A stretch of 64,000 bases of DNA from Climacium dendroides. Taxonomy: Eukaryota > Streptophyta > Bryopsida > Hypnales > Climaciaceae. A model generated the notes under the pieces. It was given only the letters and a program-made list of their open reading frames with translations. It was not told the origin of the DNA and ran no database searches. Where the stretch lies: the NCBI GenBank assembly GCA_950106755.1, contig CATNNA010000007.1, positions 186,001 through 250,000 of the forward strand, given 5' to 3'. Positions 31,701-44,527 of this stretch are shown one piece after another. A program made the translations under genes and the position numbers. How positions within the stretch are numbered: the stretch's first letter is position 1; each line of letters begins with the position of its first letter.

Positions 31701-34700
31701 AGCTGTAAAGTGTCATTTGGATCGCAACACTTTCAAAGCAAAATCCTACCGTCAAATAGAAACCGCTTGTTCCATGTCATCGACAACCTAAACCAAAATT
31801 CTGAAGTCACTCTAATTTTTCACAACAATTTTTTTTTTCAGAAGTGGCCTACGTCTACCACTCACAGCGTAGAAAACTTGGAAATTCACAAACAACGTAG
31901 AAATCACGGGAACTCATAGTCTTGAGAAAGTAGCATAGGAAATTGAGAAAGGAAAACTAGAGTGTCCAAGATTTTGAGATGGGAGAGAAGAGCCCTTCTT
32001 CGTGTTTTTGACCTATAACCATGGGGTTTACTACCCTATGACCGTGGGGTTCACCACCCTTTGACTGTGGGTTTAAAATATATTTAGTACAAGTACCAAT
32101 TTTTTTAAATTCATTTTTGATACATATAATCGTAGGATCTTATATTACTTTGATTTCAGAATATGTAGAAAATTTTTCAAAATTTTTCATCGTATAGATT
32201 GTAAAATATTAGTGTTTGAAGTAACAAAGTTCTTTTTTTTGTCCTTGCAAAAAATTGGACAAACTACACTTCTTAAGGTCAGATCATTTTGAAAAAATGT
32301 CCAAAATGGTGGTTATTGCTACATTCTTGAAGAATGAATTGAAAGAGTTATCAACATTTTTGACATTTTTCATATGAATGTGACCTTGTAAAGCAAAGTT
32401 GCTTGGATTTTTGCAAGGCACCAAAATTTTTATGTGTCGTTTCAAATGCTAAAATCTAACAATCCACATGGTGGAAATTTTCTCATCATATTTAGCATAG
32501 TGTTTTTAATATATTTAATATTTGGGTATCTAATTTGGTCTATAGTAGCATTAATACAACAAAAAATAAAATAGATCTCATATACATATTAATGAATATA
32601 AAAATTCACTTGCATTACAAATCCGATTTGTCAAATTTAATATATCTTTTGAATGAAAACACTCTCATTTTTATATGATGTATTTGATCAATTTAATTAA
32701 AAACTTTGATTTGTAATCATTTTTGTTTATTTTTCTATATTTTGATTGATTACACTTGGTACCTATAGACTTGATTTTCCAAAGCACTTAAAGTGGCATC
32801 GTTATGTTTGAAAAATAATAATTTAAAGATAGTATAAATGCAATAAATGTGAATTAATTATAAAACTTTAAATTATAAAAAACAATTTGTTTTTACAATT
32901 GAATACAAGGTCAGGCAGTTCTTCAATAAGATAGATATTGATGAGACATATAAAATATTTAAAGAATTTAGTGTATTTGTAAGAATATAAAAATAAGTTT
33001 GTGAAGTCATTGGAGGTGAATTCAATAGAAGATTAATACTTTCCAACTATCTAAGTAAATGTTTATAAGAAGTTTGGAAAAAAAATCATCTATAATATTT
33101 TTGTAAATCTCAAAATTATTTGTCTTGTATAAATACAAAAGTTGACTGATTCTATTGAACATTATTTGACAACTCAATATCTTTTGATTTGGATGGAATT
33201 CTATACAACAATCTTCTTTTAGGTTGTATTTTCTACTTAGAAAACTTGAAGGCAAAAATTGGTAAAGGCCTACATTATATTCAATCTACAAAAATCATAT
33301 GCACGTAGCTAATCAATTTTTTTTGTCAAACATAGGCATTTCTAATTGACAACAATGCCCAATAAGAATATAACTAACGATAGACCATGTAATATGTAAC
33401 AAATGAAATTATGAGTTAATATAAATTCTTAATGGTAATAGAATACCAAGTCAATTATATAGTGCTTCCCAATGTATTTCTAATTGTCAAAAAATCTTAC
33501 AATTACAATTAGAATCTAATAATATTCTATATTATTCTAATTATTGTTATTTTATACATTTGATTTTGTAAAGGACAACCATGGAAAATCATTAAAATTT
33601 TACATTATTTGTACCATTCAAATTACACAAGGGAGTCCTTAGTCTAGTCCATCCAACAAAGTACTACATGTAGTAAAACAAATAAATAGTAACTTCTTAT
33701 TTCAATTTTTTTTGCTTTTATATAGCAAAGCACTTGCATCCAAACTCAAAGATAAAATTTTTTAGTTTACAATTCACTACCATCCATTTTTTTAGTCTTA
33801 AGGTATCAAGGCACTTGCATCCAAATTCAATAATAAATACTTTTGACTTTTAGTTATCTACATTCTTTTTTTTAGGCCTTCAATTATCAATTCATTTTGA
33901 ATTCAATTGAATGATAAAAAAAAAATTGGCCTCTGGATTATCACTCCCCATTTCTCTACACAATTGCTAACAAATTGAAAACAAATTATTGTTTGACCTC
34001 AAAAACCTCCAAGCCCTAAATCCTAAATCCTAAACCCGAAACCCGAAACCCAATGTACTAGTACTTGGGTTTTCTTTTTTTCTTTTCCTTTTTTCTAAGG
34101 TTTAGTTACTATATAAGCTTTGATATACTTCATGCATAATTAGTACTGCTTTAAACAACTATTTCTCCCCCTATTACAAACAAAATGAATTGCTTTTTTA
34201 TCTTCAAAAAGGGTACCTTTTATATATGGTTAATAATAAAAGTTTTACTTATTATTATTATTTCACATGTTAGTAATAAGAATTATTTATTTATTATTAT
34301 TATCACATGGTGAAATTAATAAATGTAGCTTTCACTTATTATTATATTCTATGGCTTAAACTTAATAATATTAAGTCCTATACTTATTATCAAGTTCTAT
34401 ACTTGAGTTTATACTTAATATTATTATATATATTATTATTTTATATATTAAATTTAAATTAATATTAAATTTTTATTGATATTAATCGTGATCTAATTAA
34501 GCCACCCACCCTCCCACTTATGATCTAGCAATACAACAGTCAAAATAGTTGTTATGCTTATCGGAATGGGAAAGGCATTAGGCTGCCTTAACCCCCATCC
34601 GGTATAGCATTCCACCCACCCAATCCAATTATGGAGGGGATTAGTGGTAGAGACAATTACATAATCCACTTATAACCACCTTGTGTGAATCAATTTAGAG

Positions 34701-35618
34701 ATGGAAAATGATGGGATGTCACATAAGTCACCTAACTGGAACTCCAGCTCATGTATCTGAACTATCAGGTCAACAAACTTGGGAGAAAAATAAATATAAC
34801 TCCCCTGAGTTTATTCTATCCTACACCAAATATGTTGGCTGGACATTCTTGAAGAGTCTGACTACTTTGAGCAGTTCCTATTGTAGTCCTTGAGTATTAC
34901 GATGGCATCAACTCAAGTTCCAATATAGCAAGTCTTCTATTAGTAAACTGTCTTGTGTTTTTTTTCTTGTATTGTTTCTTATAGTTTGCCTAGTGATTTA
35001 TTGACTGAAATAGTGATAACAAACTGCCATGAACTTAAGACACCTTGTCTGTAATTAACACTACATTATTGTATTGTGTTTTTCCTAGGGACAAGTGAAG
35101 TTTACAGCCTCTGTGAATGATTCACTATTCCAAGCTATTTTCAAAAACCCAAGACAATGGAGAACTACTGGGGAGTGTAACTTATTACTATAGTTAGCAA
35201 GATTATAGTCATATCCCTTTATAATATGCAATTTCTAGAGATTGACTAGTTCTATCATTGGACTCATGATATGAAAATGATCCTACTAGGAGCTCTCTTT
35301 GAATAGTTTATTTCTTGCCAAAGATATTTATGTATTGAACTTTGACTTACTTGATATAATAAATTTGTTTGCTATCTGGTCTTTCTTGTGTTAATATGCT
35401 ACTTATTGCACTAAAATGGTAGAAAGAGCCTTTAACAAGGATGTTCCACCTACCCTCCCGAGTTGACTAAAAACCGTAACAGTAATAGTAAAATTTACTG
35501 CTAAATCCAAAATCCCTAAACTATTATTACACCCTCGGATTTCTTTGTTTCTTTTTATGGATCCGCTAGTAGATTTATCAATTTCTAATAGTAGATTTTT
35601 GGAAAAAGGACCTAATTA
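31701..35618. other. long AT-rich gene-free region
   Basis: Nearly 4 kb without a credible gene. It is strongly AT-rich (33.0-34.5 kb especially, with TTATTATTA runs at 34.2-34.45 kb). A short degenerate telomere-like stretch (CTAAATCCTAAATCCTAAACCCGAAACCCG) lies near 34016-34048. AGTAAAATTTACT near 35487 is a perfect palindrome upstream of copy D. Confidence 0.4.
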
Positions 35619-36270
35619 ATGGCTTCAAAAGCTGTAGATTTATTCTCAAAACGTCTTTGGAGCACTAAGATTGTAATTCTACATAACATGAATGGAAAAC
35701 CGGTGGCTGAGGGCATCTATCACAACGTGAGTTCCGAGTACGTAGAAGGCAACATTGGTCCCCTTGGAGAATCTCTTGTCGTGGTTCATATATCCAAATC
35801 CTTACAACCTGTGGAGGTTCCTAAGGACTAGAAGTACTCACTTTGTACGTGGCCTATTGACTGAGTCCTTCTAAATGGAGCAAGCCTCAATGACCATGAG
35901 ATTCGTGACGAATATAATCATCAGCAAGCAAGACTATTGCAGCCGTGCTCATTAGGTGTGAAACAATATACAAGCGTTGTAAGGAATCCTCCTCCTCAAA
36001 CTTGTGTAAAAGCCAAGGACCTATTCACTCAAGAATCTATGAACTCTATATCGAGTAAAGTGTGCTGTGTAAGCAACTGTGTTCAACCTTTCTTTAAAAG
36101 ATGATTCGAGCTTTCCGTAAACATATGTACCACAAGACAACCTTTGAATTCCGCTACCACATGAAATTGGATGTGCATCAAGAGGTCCATCGTGACGCTC
36201 GAAGCAAGAAGGTGGTCACTTTGGAAGGAGTTGATGTATGCATGGCAGTATGGTGGCATATTGCTGATGT
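35619..36270 (+). pseudogene. DUF7869-like gene, copy D, 5' part
   Basis: Reading from ATG at 35619 gives RLWSTKIVILHNMNGKPVAEG, then LGESLVVVHISKS, KVCCVSNCVQPF and RAFRKHMYHKTTFEFRYHMK, matching copies A and C in order. A TAG at 35829 and a TGA at 35863 interrupt it, and a frameshift lies just before 36101. The acidic N-terminal extension of A and C is missing. The match ends at HIADV near 36268, where a retroelement is inserted; the gene resumes near 39982. Confidence 0.75.
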
Positions 36271-36780
36271 GGGGGAATGTGATCCCACATGCTAGACCCA
36301 GAACACTAGCATTTGATGGAAAATTTCGAAAATTGTCCCCTTAAAAAGGAAAGTTTTTGAGTTCTCATAGGAAATTAGGGAAACTTAGGATTACCAGATC
36401 TTCGGATCCGCAAAAATTCCATTAGGTATAAAAACTTAATTCCGGAACCCTAGAAAGTTCTAGAAATCGGATGACGGCGCCAGCCCTAAAAGCCGGAAAT
36501 CGGATCTGTACTAGGGTTAGCTTTTTGCCGCCAAAACCTGTCCCGTACATTCATCCGACCAATCGTCCGTTTGGCCAGTATAAGAGGAGAACTGTAGCCA
36601 GCGGAAGACACGAATACTTCCTTATTTTCCTTACATTTGTATTTTCCGTCTTCCTAGCTTTTTGAGAATTCCAGTAGACTGAGGAACTGTGTGAGTTGCG
36701 ATCGTGCAGGGGTTACCGGAGTGAATCTTTGTGAGCATGAGAGGTAGGGAGAGATTGTGTGAGGTTTTCTTGTGAGCACG

Positions 36781-38708
36781 ATGTCTTCCAAGACGAGCCG
36801 ACGCAAGCTGAAGGATCTGCCCGAGGACTCAGACGATGAACCTCCGCCGCCACCGCCCCGGTCGAAGACGATTCCGGTGATCAAGGTGGTGCCGAAAGTT
36901 CCTACCGAGGAGGACCGGCTGGAGCGCATATGATGGAACCTCACCAACATGGGGTGTGAGGGTCTCATGGAGGTTCCTTGGGGCATCAGAGAGGAGAACT
37001 TAGTGTCTAATCTACTTTGTCCGGAAAGCGGTATTTTGGATACCACCCTCCGGGCAAAGCCAGAATTGTGGTCGGTTGACGTGTGGAGAGCCGTCTACAA
37101 GTTCCGAGAGGCGCCGGACAAGGTCATGAAGAAGAATCAGGAGGTTATGGAGGGCGAATTCCGGGCGCCGGCTAATCCGAAGGAAGGTCACCAAGTTTCC
37201 GACCTAGTGAATCCGGAGTATCGGGATGTGATAGCATTTCTTAACCCTATCCTTCACCCGACCAAGCCAAGGCGAGTGGTAGCAAAGGTGGCTTCCACCA
37301 TCCTGGGGAGTCTTCAAGGTAAAATGATGATGGATTGGGCAGCCATCATCCACGAGTTAATAGGAGACCTTGTGCGTTCCCTCCGGTCGGGAAGAAGGGT
37401 CAGAGCCCTCTTCCGGCGTACCTCTCCCACCTGTATGCCCAACACTCCCTGCTCAAGGCGAATGAGGAGAGTGCCTACCAGGAGCTAGTTCAGCTCCAGC
37501 ATTACGGAGGAGAAGAACCTTCTCCCCGCAACGGATCGGACGATGAGGAGACGGCCACTCCTCTAACAAAGAGGCGACGGCGGAATAGTACTCCACCGGT
37601 AATGCCAACAGAGGATCCTCCTATGCCGGAGCCACTAGAGGAAGAAATTCCAGACCAAAAGATAGAAACCAGACCGACTCCGCAAGAAGTCCGACCTTCT
37701 TCACAAGAGGTTGGACCGGTGCAACAGCAAGCTGGTCCTGCTCAGACCGAGGTCGGACCCTCCCGGACCAGACTTATGGAGGCAGAGGAGGGAAATAGAA
37801 CCCAAATGCAATTAGAGGGAACGCCGATGGAGGATATTGCGGAAATGGCCTAGTACATTGTATGGCGGGCGGATGATCTCATGAAGTTTCTCGATAATTA
37901 CGAGGAGACCCTCAAGTGGGTGTGCCGGAAGATGGCACTGACCGACCGGAACGCCATCTTCTGGAGGACGGATGCGCTGGTGGCGGCGGAGAAGCAAAAT
38001 ACCCTCTTGATAAAGGAACAGAACCGGTTGGTGACGGAGTTGGAGGCTTTATGGGTGGAGAAACATACACTGCTAGATCGAATCCAGGAATTGGAATCCA
38101 AGTGCGTTAGATTGGAGAGCGATCTATGCACAGCTTAGGAGACGGCCAGAGTCATAGGAGAGGACCACCGCCGGCAGATAGCGGCATTGTGCCAAGGTGT
38201 GATCCGGCTCCGGAATTCCTTGGAAGTACCGGCGGACTGCATCAACAAAGCCCGGCTGTTCGAGGCCAACTTCGACACAACCGCCAGCTCGAGCCGGGTA
38301 CCCATCATCAAATGTTTGCTAGAGCAAGCGAGAAGGATGGACTCCTCCTGGGCAGATATGCGGGGTATGATGGAGTATCTGGCTTCCGCTGAGTCAGATC
38401 CGGTAACTCTTTCTTCCCCTTCCGCTCAAACTTTGGTGGTTCCGGTAGGTAATGATCCGGAACCCATCGTTACGGCAGTATCACCGGTGGTACCAACTAG
38501 TCCGAAATTTTCACCCCCACCCGGAAGGCCAAAAGGAGTGGATTGGGGTGCCATGGTACCCCAAGGAAGCAAAGACCTCTTTTCGGTGACCCCAATCGTT
38601 GACCTTACGGGTACTCCTCCGGAGACTCACGGGGCCGGGCAATACAATCTTCTCCCCGTCATAAGAAGATCCAAAAGGATTCTCGAGGAAGTCCAGAAGT
38701 TCCGATAG
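36781..38708 (+). pseudogene. gag-like polyprotein of retroelement E
   Basis: ATG at 36781 opens MSSKTSRRKLKDLPEDSDDE and a proline run. TGA at 36931 and a frameshift near 37380 interrupt; after that one frame runs to TAG at 38706 with TAG at 37851 and 38136 on the way. It aligns with the gag of the CCGGA-rich family: WS.DVWRAVYKFREAP against W.EDMW.DVYQFRKS; GEFRAPANPKEGHQVSD against GKFTESANPKDGFAIS; FLNPILHPTKPRRV against FLIPILYPEKPTRI. A Gln/Pro-rich linker and a coiled-coil-like LIKEQNRLVTELEALWVEK follow. No zinc knuckle is visible. The two families therefore share a gag ancestor but are clearly diverged. Confidence 0.65.
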
Positions 38709-39639
38709 TTGGAACCCGGAGTGTAGATAGGGACACCAATATCGTGGAAGTCCCGAGATAGGGAGCAAGGCGTCCAGATGTGTTTTCTCCAGGAAGTTGT
38801 TGGAAGCAGATCAATCTGGACTCGTTGAAGGACCTTGCTCCTCCCATAGATAAGGATCCCAAGGAATAGTGTGCAGTAGTGTAGAGTAGCGACAATACCG
38901 AAGTCCGGCTGTCAAAAGCCGGAAAAATAGGATCTAAGATTTATCGGAAATCTAGCGGACCAGTAAGAATGTTTTGTGGAATTTTTAGGATGATGTTAGT
39001 TTTAGTTTAAGTAGGGTTTTGATGGACCTTTCTGGTCATTCACATCCGTCCCATAGTTTCAGCTTGTATCTTTTTGAGCTTAATCCAAGTGTTTGAAAGT
39101 GTCCATTCTCTTATCTTTTGTATTCGGTACATGCTTGTGGGGGGTGGGGGTCCATTCTTGCTTTTACGGACGCTTAGAACTTACCTTGAGTAGCAAGAGT
39201 CGACTTCATGAGTGGTTTCCGGGTGTCACTAACTTGATGGGGAGATCGGCCGGATTGTTACGACAGTAGTGTTAGCGTACTACCGCCTAGATGCCGATAT
39301 AGCCTGAGGGTAGGATACGGCCTTAGGTGAAAGGGTATCTGAGAGGCTGTTAGCAACTTCCGTGTACGGGAGTTTGCAAGACGTGCCCAAATTCCGGATT
39401 GCCGGAATTCCCCATAAACGAAGTAAAAGCCTCGGCGCAACGTCTAAGAGAGTACGAGGATATCCACCTGGTCGATGGAAGGCTTAGTGTCCGGCTAATG
39501 TTAGAATGTCGTTGTAGTCCTTGACCATCCCTGCGTGACCTAGTCCGGTAAGCATTCCGGATCTGTGAGGTGACGGAAAAGTAGGACACTTCCGGTCCCT
39601 GAAGTGTTAGTTTAACATCAGTAGTAGAGGTAGAGAGGT

Positions 39640-39640
39640 T

Positions 39641-39671
<31 letters not shown>
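39640..39671. repeat. GA microsatellite
   Basis: A (GA)n run with one AAAG interruption, inside retroelement E. Confidence 0.9.
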
Positions 39672-39981
39672 CATGTTTCCGGACACGGTAAGCATCCAGA
39701 CGGTGGATCTGGCCACTCGTCACCTAAACCCAGGGATCCCGGAAGGGGCAACTGAACAGTTTCCGGACTTTTCCGGAACCAACCCAATACTAGTGGCCGA
39801 ACTGGACCTGTAGTCTGGATTAGTAAGAAGGAGAGAAAGTGAATGCTTAGGTCGAGTTAGCCTATGAATCTTTAAACCTCAAATCCTTGTGGGAACGATT
39901 CCGGAGCAGTTTACTCTAAGTGGGCCTTTGGTGCAAATTAAGGGCTAACTGGAGGAATATTGGTCCGACTAATCACTACAT

Positions 39982-41893
39982 GGTGTCTCAAAATCCACAT
40001 TTCATCATTTTCAAGGATATGTTGCTAGAGGTGAACAAATTTAACTACATGGGAATGTAGGCACCCAAAAGACTCAAAAGCATACGCTGCAAGCCATAGC
40101 GACAATGAAGTGTGTACTTGAAAAATCAATTGTCTGACCATTGCCACATTGAACGCACACTCTTTTTTCTAGAGAGAAAATTGTTTCAAAGGTTCTACTA
40201 TCTACCTTTACATAGAAAGAAACAATTGCCGAGGTCAACGCAGCAAATGTTGTGTTTGAATTGAAAGAAGTCTCCCCTTTGAATATCAATAAGATCAAGA
40301 AATTAAATTTTCCTGAATACTCTATGAAAAAGCCCAAAGATAATTTTGCTCAATGTGTTGACCATGATAGATATTATACACAAAGAAAGATTGCCTCCAT
40401 TGGATTACGACGGAAATGGGATCATCTATTAGAGAAACATAATGCATATCCTCGAGCTCATTGAAACAATTATTATACAAACTGTTAATGGTTAATTGCC
40501 TACCCTCACGAATACTTAACAATCATGCATGACAAAATGGATCATGCAAAAACAGCGTCTCTGATTTTCTCCCATAAGAACAAGCAACTAGATGGACTCA
40601 CAAAGTTGCCAATATCAGTAACTGGAATGATTGCTCATAGGCATGGTGATGTACATTACGCGCATTATGGTCTTGATATCTTCTTGCATGACTCAAATTA
40701 CACAGTAGGATCATTAGCAAAGCTCTTGCGAGACCTTAAACTCCCTCCAAAATACTCTTCAATCTCAAAAATTGTTTGTTGGATTAGGTTCTGCTCTTCT
40801 ATTTGAAGCGATTTTAAAAGGAGCAAAAATGTACACATCATTACTTCGGCCACTACTTGAAGTTCCCATTCCAACGACTCCCCTTCCTCTAGTTCTAAAT
40901 ATTCAAATGGACAATGCTGCAAGGGACAACAAGAATCGATATGTGTTTGCATTTTGGTCCCTTTTCATTGCAAAGAAGATCTTCCGAGAGGTGTACATGA
41001 GTTTCATATTGGTGGGTCACACTCATGACGACATCGACGCATTGTTTGGTAGATGGAGCATACAATTAAAGAAGGAAATCTTTCCTACCATCCCAGCCTT
41101 TATGAAGTCCTTCATGGATGTGGATTCTGTGCCTACAATTCCTCATTTGATTGAAGAGGTACCTGATTTCAAATCCTTCATAGAAGGCTCAATATTGGAA
41201 GGAGACAAAGCACTTGTTGAACATACCAAGGCACAATAATTCAAGTTTAACCTCAATTCTACAGGTGTCCCAATTATGAAATACAACAGGTACTATACGG
41301 ATAGTGATTGGCTTCCTAAAGAAGGGGGGGGGCAAATTGTGGCGAGAAGATTTTGAAGGACGAAGTCTATGGCCTCATGGGAAGCCCGTGTTTGTTGCCT
41401 ACCTTCTAATGCAAGGTGTAAACAACATCTCTAAAGGGAGATTTAGATTCATCAATTATTGGGAGGCATTATGCAATGAAAATGGAGAGTATAGAAGATG
41501 TTTTGAGCATTTGGTGTTCTATTGGCGAGCAATAAAAGCATGTTTGTCGGAGCCAATAATGCCATTCAAGATATTGATGGAAGGCTTCTGACCTTCTACC
41601 CGAAACGAAACAACTGCAAAGGATGAACTTGATGATGATGGCAAGGTTTGTGAGGAGTTTGCTGAAGATGATGTCTTTGTAGGGCAACGTCGCAATCGTC
41701 CGTTGCCATCTTTCCGAGTGGGGCATGATGTTCAAAAAGACTTCTTCGGCACCCTTCAACCAGTTGATGGTGATATGAAGCCCGTATGGATTGCTAAAGC
41801 TTTGTCCGACCCTTTCACAAATACAGAGCATCTAAATTGTATCCTAATCCAATACTTTCAACCAACAGCAAGAGGGCGGGATATTCAAGAATA
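39982..41893 (+). pseudogene. DUF7869-like gene, copy D, 3' part
   Basis: Resumes with KSTFHHFQGYVARG, then KHTLQAIATMKCVLEKS, matching the sequence that follows HIAGV in copy A. All three Asp-bearing motifs remain: DKMDHAKT near 40530, NIQMDNAARDNKNRY near 40900 and GHTHDDIDALFGRWS near 41015. Broken by a TAA near 40050, shifts near 40780 and 41330 (the latter in a run of seven G), and stops at 41237 and 41589. The frame ends at TARGRDIQE and a TAG at 41891, about 70 codons short of copies A and C. It is the most diverged of the three copies. Confidence 0.75.
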
Positions 41894-42204
41894 GTTAGGA
41901 ATGATTTTATATGATTTAGAATTGTTTGGTACAAAATAGATGGTGTGGATTGCAATATTATGATTGGATTTTATAGATTTGTGTTTCAAGAATTTCTATA
42001 ATTTGTGTGTAGTTATTTGCACAGCAAATGCACCTATTTACAATATTTCATATATTCACAATTACATTATCTATGTGAGATTGTGTATGTTGGTATCATC
42101 TCATTATTACATCACTTTGTAACTAATTGTCTCTTAAAAATACAAATTTATGAGTTGGAAAAAGTGGTAGTGGATAAGACCATTTTTTATTTTGTTAACA
42201 TATC

Positions 42205-42405
42205 AAGCAATTGTCACAATTTTGGATAGGGGGCTCGTTGGTTATTACAACTTTCCTACTTGTAGAGTGAGCACCAAATCAGCACCAAATCATGTATATT
42301 TCTTAGCCGTTCATACAAATTCCATAGGAATTGAACTCGGACCAACTATAGAAAATAAATAGCTTCTTACAACTAACCATTTAGCTCATGACTTGGTGTT
42401 CAATA
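42205..42405 (-). mobile_element. SINE-like segment in tail D1
   Basis: Minus strand: GAGCTAAATGGTTAGTTGTAAG resembles an A box, and GTTCAATTCC (42336-42327) a B box. CACCAAATCATG and CATGACTTGGTG are the inverted end pair. More diverged than the segments at 24.6 and 59.8 kb. Confidence 0.5.
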
Positions 42406-42597
42406 GAGACTAGTCATCGCGTTTATGTAGAAAATGACTATCATCACTCAAACCATTAATTTCCTCAAGACACCTAACTTATATGGAACTGTCAATTTAA
42501 TGGAAGTTGCAACTAAAAAATCAAAAATTAAATTCCCTTCAACTTAAATTCATTTTAAATTGACTTCAATCTTGGGGGCACAAAAATGGCCAATGTA

Positions 42598-42626
42598 ATT
42601 TTGGGAGGTCCACAATCTCCCAAAAT
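42598..42626 (+). other. conserved terminal hairpin, tail D1
   Basis: Perfect ten-base arms ATTTTGGGAG and CTCCCAAAAT with a nine-base loop. Relative to copy C (ATTTTGAGAG / CTCTCAAAAT) one pair changed from A-T to G-C on both arms, a compensatory change. Confidence 0.8.
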
Positions 42627-42649
42627 AATGAATATGATGTTTCATTCAA

Positions 42650-42890
42650 TATTGTTATCCAACATCTAGAGATCAAGATTGTCCAAGAATTCTACAATAG
42701 AAAGGATAGTGAAAGAGGTTTGCATTGAAAGGTTTATGAAATTAAACTACTACTTTGGCAATATACCAACGCTTTTATAACAACGTGAAAGTTTAGGATA
42801 CAAAAAGATACCATAGAGTGCATAATTAAGATTCCAACTACTCAAATTGATGTCATCAATCAAAGTTTGGATTTATATCCTTTGACTTAA
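42650..42890 (+). pseudogene. orphan C-terminal fragment of a fourth DUF7869-like copy (D2)
   Basis: Starts immediately after tail D1 with IQYCYPTSRDQD, then ..SERGLH.KVYE..LLLWQYTNAFI, and ends KIPTTQIDVINQSLDLYP, matching the last ~75 codons of copy C (TSRDEDVQDFY..AAQIDVINRSLASYI). Stops replace Trp at two sites. The IQYF..PT..R segment is also present at the end of copy D at 41850, with only moderate identity, so this is a second gene copy and not a target duplication. Confidence 0.7.
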
Positions 42891-43431
42891 ACATAATAGT
42901 AATTGGAGAGAAGCTCACTACGTTGTTAGCTCTAAATGATAGTGTATTATTTGTCATTTACATGTCTATTGTCTACTTTTACATACATGTAAAGGACAAT
43001 ATTTTATGTTCTTATAAAGCTAAGGTTGTAGATTTTTTTTCTTAAATGGTTAACAATTGATTTCCATATGATGAACGTAGAAATATAGATTTCTAATAGA
43101 AAATACCTGTTTAAGTGACACACTTGTAATATTCATATAGCAAGTGTTATATATATGTGTGTGTGTGTGTGTATTTGCTATTGCATCATATGTGTATTTT
43201 GTTTATAAAATACGTGGAATGTTTGACACATAACATCACAACATTTGTTGAAAGGCATTCATTGTTTGTACAACTCTCATTCTAATGGAAATTGCTAATT
43301 TAGTTTAATTAATTAAGTGATTCCTAAACTAAATTAAAGCTTATGCAATTCATTCATTATACCTTTGTATTCCTAAGACTATTTTGAGAGGCCCCCCTTC
43401 CATTTTAAATAAATATGATGTTAATGGTCTA
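42891..43431. other. second DUF7869-like tail (D2), without the SINE-like segment
   Basis: The end resembles the other tails: ACTCTCATTCTAATGGAAATTGC near 43275, CTAAACTAAATTAAAG, then ATTTTGAGAGGCC and AAATATGATGTT. The right hairpin arm has decayed. A (TG)n microsatellite lies near 43149-43172. Confidence 0.6.
43149..43172. repeat. TG microsatellite
   Basis: ATATATATGTGTGTGTGTGTGTGT run within tail D2. Confidence 0.85.
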
Positions 43432-44527
43432 TCTTGCAAACCTATACTCTCTACAATGGCTAATGTTATCCTATACTCTCAATTAAAAAAAAAATTCAAG
43501 TAATGTGAAAACCAATATCATTTGCATATTTATCAAACTCTTGTTATTTTAAATTCTATAAATGTCAATTTCCTTGAATTTTTGTGTACAACAATATAAA
43601 ATGATATATGCCAATATACCAAGGCACAAAAAATTGACAACAGACAATAATTTCAAATCATAGTGAACAAAATTGAATTTTTGACATGGCTAACTTTTAA
43701 TTGATTTTCTTTCAAATTATAACTAATTTTTCCTTCTAACTTCTTTGATGATGTATAGTATGTTGCACACTATAGCTTTCATATACCTACTTTGGGACTT
43801 TGTCCATTGATGCTTATGGTATGGTTTTTTGAATGAAAACAACCATACCATAAGTTGCACTCAGTTGTACTTAATTGAACTCAATTTCAAAATTATACTC
43901 AATTTTGTCTATCACTACAATGGTTGGATTTAGTATTACCAGAGTGCATATTTTTCTAAAATTATAAATGTGAAAGTATGTCAAATAGTTGACCAAGCCA
44001 AAATTGCATCAATTCTAGTTTAAAATTGGATTTGTAAAAATGAGGTCAAAAATGTAAAAAACTAAAAAATGTCAAAAAAATCACCATGCCAAGAGAAACT
44101 CCTTTCAAATCCATTCCAATAAGTTTTACTCCAAAAATGATAATATTTTACTTGTAATCAACTTTAGAAGGAATTATTTAATCTCCCTTTCAAAAAATAT
44201 TGGTGATTGCATTGGTGAATCTAACCATTCAGATGGAATTTAAAATTCAGAATCTACAACTATCACTTACATATCCATTCCAAAACATTCTTCCAAATAG
44301 TACTTTATAATGATTTTTCCCAAATCATCAATTCTAGAGAAGACTCTGGACTTCTAGGGGTTAATTGACAACAATTATTTGAATTCCTGGAAATTTCAAA
44401 ACTGGAAATTTTGAGCACAAACTAAACTTGTTACAATGCAGCACCGAAAATTGAGAGCTACAATTGACCTCTAGAGTACAGTACTGTCACAATGTTACAA
44501 GACTCCATACAATCAATGCATTTTGGG
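43432..44527. other. AT-rich noncoding DNA
   Basis: No gene or structured repeat recognised in about 1.1 kb. Confidence 0.4.

Larger units (their letters stand above)
36268..39980 (+). mobile_element. gag-only retroelement E inserted in DUF7869-like copy D
   Basis: Begins TGTGGGGGAATGTGATCCC, similar to the TGTGGGAATCC start of the other family, and ends ..AATCACTACA. A TATAAAAAC promoter-like box is at about 36427. A gag-like ORF starts at 36781. About 1.2 kb of noncoding DNA follows it, with no pol. The host gene reads across the gap once the element is removed (..HIAGVSKSTF..), and GATGT (36266-36270) and GGTGT (39982-39986) look like an imperfect 5-bp target duplication, in which case the true ends shift by a few bases. 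No LTR copy at the 3' end was recognised. Confidence 0.7.
41895..42645. other. first DUF7869-like tail at copy D (D1)
   Basis: Noncoding sequence homologous to the 3' tails of copies A (24173-25023) and C (59400-60170): the SINE-like segment, the phrase TCAATTTAATGGAAGTTGCAAC and the terminal hairpin occur in the same order, ending GAATATGATGTT. Confidence 0.65.

Noticed and set aside
33022..33255. A 77-codon minus-strand ORF in AT-rich DNA.
   Set aside because: Composition is that of random AT-rich sequence with no conserved copy in the window.
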